Positions 49,972-60,530 of a stretch of DNA of 64,000 nucleotides are shown one piece after another; the first letter of the stretch is position 1; the number at the start of each line of letters is the position of its first letter. The translations under genes and the position numbers were made by a program. Source of the stretch: Takifugu bimaculatus. Lineage: Eukaryota > Chordata > Actinopteri > Tetraodontiformes > Tetraodontidae. The stretch spans positions 1,971,927 through 2,035,926 of the forward strand of contig CP034992.1 in assembly GCA_004026145.2 (NCBI GenBank). Direction: 5' to 3'. Below the pieces are notes generated by a model. That model searched no databases. It was not told the origin of the DNA and worked only from the letters and a program-made list of their open reading frames with translations.

Positions 49972-52900
49972 TCATGTGGAGCTGTACAGAGAGATCTGTT
50001 GCACCTTCCCCAGCTGGGTCAACAACCGCTTCATGCGATGTTTGAGCTGAGGCAGACGGGACAGGGGCTCAGGAGGCTCCAGCTCCCCAGTGTAGTCCAT
50101 CCAGCTCTCCAGTACTGAGGAAAGAGGGCAAAATAAGAACAATAAAAACCAAGGACGCTATTAAAAACCGTACTCATCCCTTCTTACCATCCAGCTCCCT
50201 TTCGATGAAGTCCATCCTGTGCGAGACCTCATCTTGGACTGCGTCGATGTGATCCAGCAGGTTGATCTGCCTTTGCTGGTGCTGCCTGCAGTTGTTGTCT
50301 GGCACTTCCAGCTTTCTTCCCTCCTCTTCCTTTATCTCGGTCTGCGACCGAGAGTCGCTGATCAAAGCCTTGAAAAGGAACAAATTTAACAAAATCAGTC
50401 GAGACACATTGATGACAACAGAGAAATAAGGAAATCAAACAGAGAAGGTAAAACACGAACCTTGTTCGTGGTGCCTGCTGGTTTGGACTTCTCTGTCTCC
50501 AGCAGGCTTCCATAACGCTGCTCCCTCTCCAGGAGCTCCTCTGTGCTTCTCATACTGTCCTCCAGCTCTGACCCCTGTCGGGTCTCCACCACCAGACGCT
50601 GCTCCACCGCTGGGTAATACGCCCGTGGCTTCTGATAGCAATGTTCACTGGTAATGTACGAGTTCTGGAAGGACGTGTAGGGGGACGAAGAGCTGGACAT
50701 AGAAGAGGTGGATGTGGACGTGGCGGCCCGGCTCAGCCTCTCCAGAGCATTGGACATCAAAATTTCCCCCCGGGTCATATCTTCATCAGGGGTCGCGGGC
50801 GAAGGAGCCGATTCACTGCCGTGACACGAGTCAGCGCGCTTCCAGGACCTCTCCAAATGCTTCCAGGGCTGCTGCCACAGCTGCAGGTCAGGGTGGGTGT
50901 TGCTTCTGGAGAGGAGGAACAAGCAGAGCGGTGGCTAGTGATTAGCGCTAACATCTTTAGCTCAGAGGAAGCAGGATTTGTACTCACTGCAGGACGCTCA
51001 TCTTAAGCTGCAGCCCGTTGAGGACTTCCTACCAGGTGGTGCACATCTCCCAGGAGCTGATGGGTAGTGGTGATCTTCTTTGCATTTTGGTGAGAGTAAT
51101 TCTCCTCCAGGAACGACAGGCCATACATGTGACCGTTGCTCAGCCACTCGCGGTCATACCAGTAGCGCAGACTCTGCCGCTGACCTGGGAGAGGAAAAAA
51201 TGAGCTTATTTGTTGACGAATGCCAATACGCGACCAGGAATTGTAGGCGTTAATGATCGTTTCCCCTCACCAGGTGGGTCCCTGCAGATGTAGCAGGTGT
51301 ATCTGTCTGGGACGTTGTCTTCTAGCAGGCCCATGCAGGTTCCGTGTTGCCAACACAAACAGTCTTCACACTGAAACAAGAGTTTAAAAGATTACCCCAA
51401 GCTAGGGCATAATAAAACTTAGCAGGAGGTAAAGAGCTCACCTGAATCATGAAATCGTTCTCTTCCTCCACCTCGCAGATGCACCGCACGATCTCTTGGT
51501 CACTCGTGTCCACGGCCCCCGAGTCCACGCTCAGGGGCGGCGTGGTGAAGTCCAAATCCACCCCACAATCTTCGTCGCTCCAGCCACAGCTGTCAGTGGA
51601 CCAGTCACTAAAACTGTCCTCATCTACGTTTAAAGTCAGACACACCGTGAGTCCTTAACTTCAGTCTTTCCAGCTATGTATTCTTATTTCTTTAATATAA
51701 TAAAAATCCAAGCGTAATCTATTTAATGGCAAGATGATGCAAGCCAGAGCAGCAAAAGAAAAACAGCTCAGGATTCAATCGATCAGGTTTTTAATAAAAT
51801 GAGTCCCATTTAACAAACCAGCAAATATTCGATAACTTTCCTAGGATCTTCCTTTGCAACAAAAAAGGGGCATTAGACAGATTTATAGTGTAAAGCAGTT
51901 CAATCTAAAAGTGACGTGATGGATTGAATCCAGAGGAAATAATGGAGGGGAGAGAAAGCCATGCAGTGTCTCTCTCTCTCTCTCTCACACACACAAACAC
52001 ACACACACACGCCATCACAGAGATACGCACCATCCACATGTATCTGATCTGAGCAGCTGTATCCAGGCCTGCGGGCGTAGGCCTCGGGCTTGTGACTGTG
52101 TGTGGGGGGATGTTTGAATGGCAAAGTCAATTTGGACTGAAGACCCAATACTGAGATGTCAATATTCTCCTCACTGCCTGTGTAGTCTGGGTAATACAAG
52201 GAAGGGGGAGCAGATGTAAAACAAAATGTCAACTTTGAAAATGCTTCTGAAAAGAGACCGTCATGAGGAGGTGACAAAATGTGGCACAACAAACATGGAC
52301 ATAAAAAACAGTCAGGGAAATGATTTTGAAAGAGAAAAAAAAAAGTGGCAGCTGCTGTGGTTCATTAAATCCTACGACAAAGGTGATGTCCACATCTGTG
52401 GGCACGCCACGCACGCCACAGAGAAGGATGTGGAAGAACAAAATCTGGCTTTTCATCACCACAACCATCAGTCTGTTATGTGAGGGGACAAATGTGAGCG
52501 TTGGTGCTTTGGATTGGCAGTGAGAAAGGAGCGTTCTCCCCACACACAGGAGCTCAACCACCACACCGACAGGAGTGCTTAATGCTTTGCAGGCCAGCCA
52601 TTTCCACGATGAGAGAGGAGGGGAACATGCAGAACAGCAGCATGTTTATAAAGCCAAATGGCAGGAAGCTCTCACCAAACTTGGCCTTCTTCCTCCTCCT
52701 CCTCTTCTTTTTTAATTTGATGCGGAGGAAGTCCTTCTGTTTTGGCTTTTCTTTCAGCTTTTCTTTTACTGACCCTGAGGAGCATAAAGAGCTAATAAGT
52801 ATGCCATGTCTGCACAGCGGTTCTTCAAGGGAAACCCGAACACAAGGAACCAATGGCACTTAACACTTTTCTCCTGACATCATGGTCCATTTACTGTGTG

Positions 52901-55900
52901 ATACTGACCAACTTCAAAACAGCCCTTGTCTGAATCCCGGTCCTGCTGCTGGCATCCGTTCCTGTCCAGCTGGTTCTCCTTGCTCTTCTCTCTCAGAAGT
53001 GCCCTCTGCTGCCCGTGGCTATTGACCATGGGTGGCGCCGATACTCGCCGACCCGCCGTCTTCACTTCGCCGCGCGCAGCAGTCATAGCTCCAACCGAGT
53101 CTAGACAATAGACGAGTAAAAGAGGACAATTAGAAACTAATTAAGAATTCATTTGAGCAATATATGTGACAAAAGCAGAGGGGAACCTACGCATAGAGGC
53201 GGAGATGGTGCGTCTTCTCTTTGGTCCATCCAAACCACTGACTTGTTTATCAGAGGCCCTGGTCTGGACACTCCTGGTCGGGCTACGCTCCTCTTCCAGA
53301 GCATGCTCATCGCCATGGTAATACTTCATGTGATAGTGCAGCAGCTTGGCCTTACGGAATGACTTTGTGCAGCCCGGAGCACTACACTTAAATGGGTTGT
53401 GGTCGAGGTTGATAGACAGCACAGGTGGAGGCTGGTTTTTGATAACTCTGTACACTAAAACAAAAATGGCCATGGGTTAAAGTCTGGCATGAATGCTCGT
53501 ATTTAGGTACATTTTGAGTTGTACTCACATGGTTCTCTGCTGAACCTGTTGGGGTTGTGGAAGCCCTGCTTCCTTACCGCTGTCCACAAAGAAGATAAAT
53601 TAGTCCACACACTCGTTTTTTTAAGAAATGCAAAAAGATGCTTTGTGTCATTCAAAAACACCCTCATTCACACAAAGTGGATGTGTTGATATCTTTGCTA
53701 ATTTAGAACATTAACGCTTACGTTTTACCGGCGGAGGTGGAACATCTTCAGCAGGCCGAGAGCTTTCCGATTGGATGTTGGGTTTCTGCTCCACCTCTCC
53801 ACTGGAGGCTGTCGTTGTCATAGAGACAGACACTTGCTCCTTATGCATAGGCAACTCTGCAGGCTTAGATGAATCTGAATATGGCTTTGTTCCACTGGCA
53901 TCTGACACTAGTTCCTTTTTTACATCTCCATTCATGGGATATCTCTTCTTATTCTGCTCATCGTCTTCCATCTTCACCCCATTTGTAAATTCTAGCCCAT
54001 TTTCTGTGCCCGCGGGCTTGTTCTGGACTGTCTGCTCCATTTCCTCTTCCTGTTTGACAGTGGGTGGCGTGAGCACCTCGCCGTTTGCCTTCTTGTTCTT
54101 TTCAGCAAGCATCATGTCGTCACATTCCTCGTCCTCGCTGTACGTTTCCTCTTCCTGATCGGAGGTTCTGCGCCGGGCTCGCTTGTTTTTCGGGCCACCG
54201 TTCTCCTGAGACCTTCGGTCCCTTCGGTTTGGGCCCCTCCTAACCATGTTTCTTTCAGTGGATTTCCCTCCTCCAAAACCAGCTTTCTGTATGGGCAGTC
54301 AAACACAGGTGATTGAGGTCAGGGGGGAATCATTAGTGAAGACTAAATGGAGGAAGGTCGATGAATAAATGATTCATACCTCTTTAATAAAAGGCTTCAC
54401 GTGTATTCCCTTTACTTTCTGGATGACACCATCATAGAACCTTACAGTGTAAGAAGCTGTAGGGATAAAACAAGTGTTGAGAAGACAGCTATGGAGACCC
54501 TTCAGAATAAAAGCACACTGACAGCACAGACCTCCGCCAAGCAGATAATTTCCACACATATTGTAAATAGTACTTTTACGCGCTAACCGCAAATACGTAG
54601 GCAACAATGTGACTTTAAGCCGCTGGTTAACACAACGCAACAAAAAAGGCACCGAGACAGTGGACTCAACAAACTCAGAGTATCTAACAGTTTTCTTTTA
54701 CAGATTTTATTAGAGACATGGCGGAACATTCCAGCATATAGGCCAACAAATATAAGGTTTCAGGTTTTCCCACCAGGGATTTGTCGGCAGTTATCGATGC
54801 AAGTAGAGACGTATCGGGTGAAATGTTAGCTAGCATGACAAATCATTAGTAAGACCCTGTTTATGGATAGTATAAAGTATGAGGATAAGACCTTACATAC
54901 TATAGCATTATAGTTGTTAACTCAATGTAAAATAGATAGGGGTATATAATAAGGGCACCTCTTTGGCCAGGTCGATAACAAATTCTGGCGTACTTGAGTA
55001 AGAATCTCTCACCTGGTTGGGGCGGCGTTGTATAATTGTGATTGGGTTCCACCACATACGATGCTAGGTCGTGTTGGTGCAATAGTACAGACAGTCGCTT
55101 GTCGGATCTGTCACGAATAGACTCTCTTTTTGGACAAGATTTGAAGTTTTTCCAAGGGAAAAGACTGGGAACAGCCCCGGGTATTAAACGGCTAACACCG
55201 CAGCCCAAGGTGTAATCCTCAGATGTGAAATGCCTGCTACAGACATACGTGCTCCCCTTCTTAATAACGAAATTTGGCCCTTCCTCCCGCCGGATCGCCT
55301 GAATCCATTTTCCTTTAACATTGCTGTCAATCGGGAAAGAATGAAAAGACAGGGCTGTTTTGGGGCAGAACCAGAACACCCTGGGATACTGCAAAAACCT
55401 TTGTTTTTTCTGGCTTCTGCCGTATTTGATAAAATAGGGAGGTTGCTTCAAACATCGTCTTGGTATTTCCGGGACAATAAGGAAGTGTGTAAAAGATCAA
55501 TCTCACACACACCCACCCACACAGTATAGTCTATAGTCATTAGTGATACAAGGTAAGATAGAGGCTTTGATCTTTGGAGAATATAACCAAAACTTAATCA
55601 GCGCTTCCTTGGTGCATTATCGTTTCCTCAAACTTCTGTTTAAATCTGCTTATAATTTTTTTTTAATTTTGATAAGAGTCAAACACCAAGTGTCCCTATA
55701 AAACAGGCGGAGGTAAAAACACAAAAGGCTAAGCTGTATTCCAGGACTCACCATCTTTATTAACAGCAATGACCTTAGCGGGGTAGAAACGGCAGTCAGA
55801 CCAGCTGGCGAGCACCTTGTCATTCACATGGAAACCCTGAAGGGAGAACCACAAATATGACAAATATGTTTCTCTGCGCACAATCAGGAAGAATGTTGTC

Positions 55901-56642
55901 AGCTTACAGGCATCGAAGGGTCGTCATTCAGGCTTTTTCTCCGCGGCTGGACCCTCTCCACTGGTCTAAGGTAGGGACTGGCCCAGTCAAACCATTCGTC
56001 GTAACGGTGGCTCCACTGGCGATAATGGATCAGAACCTTTTCTTCTTCGTAGTCAATTTTCTCGATGTTGGCAGCATACCTGCAAAATTAAAATCAGTGT
56101 GTATGATTCCGTGGGGAGAAATGTCAGATCAGGAACTTTACATGCATCATATTTCCTCGTCAGCCAGTGATAATTTGGTCCGGTGCCTGAGCTTTCCTGC
56201 CCGACCAGCTGATATTTCCTATTGTTGGATGCCGCGCCTCTAGATAATGACTGGAAATGAGTGGATGCCTATGACGCAGCAATCTGGAAGCGCGATATCA
56301 AAGGCAGCTTGTTGTCAGATGGAATATTTTAGAGCATTTCTTTATCACTGCAGACGATCTGCAGCTTGCAGGCACATATGACAATCATTACCAAATGTTC
56401 CAGAGAAGCTAATAAGATGAAAGGTTGGACTGTTGTTTGGATCGGACAGTGATTATAAGGAACAGCTTGGGAAAAACGCAGGGTTTTTTTCTTCAAAAAA
56501 GATCATTTATGAGAGCGACCAGTTATATAAACAGAGAGATGAGTAAGGCCATGACTCACCAGTTTTTGAGGCTGTCTCTGGCCTCAAGCTGAGCACCAAC
56601 CTCAAATGTTATCCCACTTCTGGTAGGGGGCGTCTTATTCAT
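49972..56642 (-). CDS. phf20: PHD finger protein 20, NSL complex Tudor/PHD reader
   Basis: Subunit of the MOF/KAT8 non-specific-lethal acetyltransferase complex; reads methylated p53 and H3K4 methylation in the nucleus. Exons in coding order: 56642-56560, 56079-55908, 55836-55752, 54456-54380, 54286-53722, 53579-53529, 53454-53191, 53100-52909, 52774-52676, 52186-52031, 51623-51442, 51370-51271, 51184-50988, 50905-50461, 50368-50188, 50114-49972; about 996 aa (human 1012). Domains: Tudor 1 (WSHRYDEWFDW), Tudor 2 (VLASWSDCRFYPAKV, VRFYDGVIQ), a basic segment, a C2H2 finger (CSAPGCTKSFRKAKLLHYHM), a Lys/Arg block, a C4HC3 PHD finger (CICEVEEENDFMIQ, CWQHGTCMGLL, CYICRDPP) and the conserved C-terminus ESWMDYTGELEPPEP. 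ITSEHCYQKPRAYYPAVEQ identifies PHF20 rather than PHF20L1. Exon 51184-50988 has one extra base (51028/51029). Confidence 0.94.
51969..52011 (+). repeat. compound (TC)n(AC)n microsatellite
   Basis: TC units followed by imperfect CA units in a phf20 intron, 20 bp from the donor of the 52186-52031 exon. Confidence 0.85.
55013..55445 (-). other. THAP zinc-finger exon candidate inside phf20
   Basis: Minus-strand segment in the 1.3-kb intron that separates the two Tudor 2 exons. It encodes a THAP-type C2CH DNA-binding domain: CSIPGC (zinc Cys pair), SFHSFP, GKWIQAIRR (the invariant Trp), then VCSRHF (Cys and His ligands) and the terminal AVPSLFPW motif, followed by about 45 residues. It ends at a good donor (CCACAACCAG|GTGAGA pattern, 55013/55012) in phase 1, which matches the next phf20 exon (54456-54380). 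One base appears to be missing in the T run 55358-55361 between the CSIPGC part and the SFHSFP part. The left boundary is uncertain. It may be an alternative phf20 exon, a separate THAP gene remnant, or transposon-derived; no transposase is visible. Confidence 0.6.
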
Positions 56643-56666
56643 ACTGCCCACATCAAGGCTCCTATC
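56643..56666 (-). other. phf20: phf20 exon 2, 5' UTR part
   Basis: Acceptor GTGCAG precedes 56666; 24 nt of leader then the ATG at 56642-56640, which begins MNKTPPTRSGITFEVGAQLE, the standard PHF20 N-terminus. Confidence 0.7.
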
Positions 56667-57454
56667 CTGCACATAGACAAATAAATATACCAATCAAAAA
56701 AATAGAAATAAAAAACACACAACACACTGAGGTTGCGGAGACTATTGGAAATCTGCTGATTAAAAACCTTTTTCAATCTCAGGTCATTTACAATTATTTT
56801 ACTTTGAGATGTTTTCAATAGCACAGCTTGGCAGATATAAGAGGTTTAAATGTGCCGCTCATGCTGATTTTGTTTTTTTTTTAAGCTAAATACAGTCTAA
56901 GTTATTGGAAATGCGTCCAAATATCCACATAGACAAGCTATAAATTACACAGCTTGCATTATAACGCAGATGTTAGACAGTATAAACCTGGAACATTATG
57001 GTGAGCCATGTCCTTCAAATGGTGATGAAATATGCAATAATTCATGAGAGTGAAGAGTCAATTTCCTATCTTTGTGAAATATCCAATTCCCGTCATGAAT
57101 TATCTCGAATGATGATTTTTAAAAAAAAAACTGTAAAAAAAGAAAAAGCCACGAAAATGGCTCAGATTTCATTTCCTACTTTAAACGCCCACAAGAACAG
57201 GACCAATTGTGCAATCGTGCACCAAGGGAAGGCAAAAACGCGCGTTAAAGATGAGTCTTTACATTAAATCCCACACCTGCAGGCTACAGCCGATAGCATT
57301 GTGTTACAGAGATGCCTTAAAAAAGCCTCTTTGTCTGACAAACCGTGCGTTCAATCGCGATAGCTGCACGATTCCCAGCATAAGGGGAAAAACGACCAAA
57401 TACACCAGCTCGTTGGGTAGTAAAACATGCACGTTAAATGGCAGAATTCCTTAC

Positions 57455-57530
57455 TTTTGTCGACGGCGCCGCTAAATTGGTTCGCCATAGCGGACGCGGA
57501 GCGGGGAATTGTTGCCTTTTGACGCAACCC
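57455..57530 (-). other. phf20: candidate phf20 non-coding exon 1a with upstream ORF
   Basis: Donor (GACAAAA|GTAAGG) at 57455/57454 on the minus strand, in CpG-rich DNA. An upstream ATG at 57488-57486 starts a short frame (MANQFSGAVDK) that, after splicing to the 56666 acceptor, stops within two codons. The start site is not defined. Confidence 0.45.
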
Positions 57531-57949
57531 ATAAACCGGATATGGTCGCACCACCCGGCCCACGTGTTTTCCAGTCACAAATCAACGTATGGATACAATA
57601 GGAGACAATAGTCGTAGGGCTCAGCCGAGTATATGGCGCGATATTAGCGAGGGGGTGTTTTTTTGGGGGTGTAAAATGCAGAAATGAAACCACGCATCTT
57701 TAATGGCCAGAGGCAGAGACACGACAAAGAAATGGGAGCCAAAAGCGGGAAATGGGGATGCTGCGGGCAAAACCAAGATAGCAAATCACCATCTATTTAA
57801 AATGCAGTGAATTTGTGGGTAACCTGATTAGTAAATATAGTTTATTCGTAGAGTCATTAAGAACAAACACATGCCTTCTCATTTTTATTGTAAATCAGCG
57901 AATTTACAATATATAGATATCTTAAAAAACTACACCAATTGCCTTTAGT

Positions 57950-58720
57950 GTATAGTTTTGTTTCACTTTTATTCACACTTTATTGTCTGTTGTTTTATAA
58001 CCGGTGGGCGTAACATGTGAGTGAAGTCTTGGTCGCAGGAGGGTTTTCGCCACATCTGATTGGTCAACGGGAACGCGGGGGGCGTAACCCTCGCTTCCTA
58101 TTGGTTCCTCGAGTGTCAGTCAGAGCGCGGCTCGGGCCTCGCGCTAGGCCTACTTTCAGTACTTTTCCTGCTGACAACGAGCGGCGTGGAAATGTAGCGC
58201 GATAAACTTCACCAAGAGCACAAATCGCAGCGACTTTTACAAAGCACCCAGTGGACGCGGGGGCCGTGGGGGCGAGACCTTTTCTGCCACTTACACAAAC
58301 GCAGCAGTGGAATGTCCAGACGTGACATTTTTATCTCCCATTTCCCTACGTTTGTTTTGAACTAAGAAAGCCGACATGCGGCTCCACGCCACCTCCGCTG
58401 TTGATGCGCCACACGGCCCTATCACCCGGTTATGTTCACTCTCAAAGGAGGAAACGGCACGATTTGGGAGCTCTTACCTGTTGTCCAGTCACTCTTGGGT
58501 CCGGTTTGCTGCAAAACGTTTCGTATAATCCCTCCGAATAACGGGTACCGATGCCGCCACCTTCGTCTGCGGGTCCCGATCACGCAGTTAGATTTCTTCC
58601 AGTCACATTCGGCGGCGCGGGCAGAGCGGAGCCGCAACGCGCATGCGCAGGCCCCGGCCCCGACCCCTCTGCCTCATAACAACCCGAAAACATGTTTAGA
58701 GGGGACGCAAGTCCAAGAGT
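57950..58720 (-). promoter_or_regulatory. phf20: CpG-rich promoter region with NRF1 site and candidate exon 1b
   Basis: A perfect palindromic NRF1 site, GCGCATGCGC, lies at 58639-58648. Downstream on the minus strand a strong donor (GACAACAG|GTAAGA) at 58478/58477 would end a non-coding exon. Nearer phf20 there are two minus-strand CCAAT boxes (near 58057-58061 and 58099-58103) and a minus-strand TATAAA near 57997-57992, suggesting another start. The whole block is CpG-rich, as expected for a housekeeping chromatin gene. Which start is used cannot be told from sequence. Confidence 0.5.
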
Positions 58721-59189
58721 TAAATATGACCGTTTATAACTTCACCTGTGCACGAGTGCTTGAAGAGTTGGCTAAAGGTAGCCGACGCTGAAGTCAGTTT
58801 ATGGTGGAAATGTGTTGGATTATCAGAGTAAGCAAGTAAACACTCAGGAATGTTTTCAAAGGGGCACAACATGCATGATGCCAAGGGAGTTAGATCTAAA
58901 CTCGTTTTATTTTAAAAATGACCTTTAAAAGATGTCAAGTGGCACTTTTAATTCCTAGTATTCTGACAAAAAAAGACTAAAAATTCCTTGAAATATGCAG
59001 GCCTATATATGTCCTTATGTGGAAATGCACGTTTACACGAGAGCGGTTTTTAAAATGTGCAAAAAAATCTATATGTGAAATACATTTTACATCAAATTGC
59101 AAGAGTTAAATTATTTATTTTTAAACATCAAACTGATTAATAGTTCATTTGTGTGTTTGAAAAAAGTTGAACATGAAAGTTGAGGCATC

Positions 59190-60530
59190 CACTTTACAAT
59201 GTAACCTTTATTTATGGACAGTCCTTCCATATTATAATGATAATGCAAACACACATATACACACGCGGAAAGTGGTCTGAATCAGTCCTAAACTCAAGAG
59301 GCAGGCAGTTACAGCAGTGTAATTAACAATTAATTACAAAAAAAAATTATTTACAGCAACATGTCTTCACGTGTTACCTGGATTATGACAGTAAAATAAG
59401 AGGTAAAACTATTTACAGACATTTTTATTTACACTAGCAAAGCTCGAGAGTGGAGACTAAAAGCTTATTTCACATTAGTGCTCGGCAGATGAACAGTATT
59501 GTCAGTACAGGGGACTGTGGTCAGTCTGAGGATCACAGTTTTTGTTACTAAACCTGAGCCATTCGGGACAAAGAACACAATTCCGATTGGAACCGACTTC
59601 TTGGAAAGTGGAAAACACCGTTGAAAGACCAACAGCAGATCGCTGGGGAGAGATGCTTGTAACGATTTGCCACCATTTATATAAAAAAGCACCTTCTGCA
59701 CATGTTTTTAGGTATGTGCTGTGGCGGTTTCACAGCTACTTCAAACATCGCTGGCAAGCTTTTCGCCAGGGCACCATCTCACCTGGTCCTTTGCTTCCTG
59801 TCATGTCAACATATGCTTCAATATAGCAATCACACACACGCAAACATATTTAATGAAACCAGCGAGGAAAACTGTTGACGTTTTGTTTGATGGGAATACT
59901 GTCGATTCTAACTTGCACAGTTTGGTTTCACAACTCGACTGGATTAGTAAGATAACCTGTTCTCACACACAGCAATTTATTAAAGGGAGTCACTTTAAAA
60001 CTGTGAATTATATTACTAAACACTCCGTAGGGTCAGGAGTATTCCGTCAAACTCCAGACGACTCGTTTGTGGTGCCTGAATGACTTACATCAGGACTAAT
60101 CTTAACAATTACTCTGTTTTAGTAGGAATATTACACTGTATCTTGGTTTATATATGCTTGAAAAGAAGAGGAAAGAAGCAATATACAAGCAAGCAGAAAG
60201 GTGCAACTGCTACACTCACTCATAAATTCACTGGACAGCGACCTGCTTTACTCAGACAGGGACGCAATCGGACTTACAGAGGTTTAATAACTGATTCAGA
60301 ATATTGAATCTTGTGTTCTACATGTGGGCGTTCACAGAAGCAATCTATGTGGGAAGTGAGAACAAAGTCCAGGCTGTTTTCACTCTGTTGTGAGATGAAT
60401 AATAACTAACCAAAGGTTTCCAGTGTGGTCTGAACAAAAAAAAAAAAGCCTATTTGCATGAATGTAAATGTGCAACTGAAAATTTCCAAAGGCCTGAATC
60501 AGCAGCAGTGCGCACCGTGGTCGACAGTGT
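59190..60530 (-). other. 3' UTR of the ARHGAP39-type gene
   Basis: From the stop codon at 60531-60533 to a minus-strand AATAAA at 59212-59207, about 1.3 kb, AT-rich. No other coding signal is seen. Confidence 0.55.

Noticed and set aside
53722..54286. phf20 large exon as a separate gene starting at the ATG 54247
   Set aside because: The frame extends upstream to an acceptor at 54287, in phase with the Tudor 2 exon.
54900..55012. Continuation of the THAP frame beyond the donor at 55013
   Set aside because: Sequence after the GTGAGA donor (Tyr/Ile-rich, ending LTTIML) looks intronic, and the donor phase matches the next phf20 exon.
58432..58791. 119-codon plus-strand frame in the CpG-rich region
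   Set aside because: Arg/Pro-rich composition typical of CpG-island DNA, antisense to the candidate phf20 leader; no homology or splice support.
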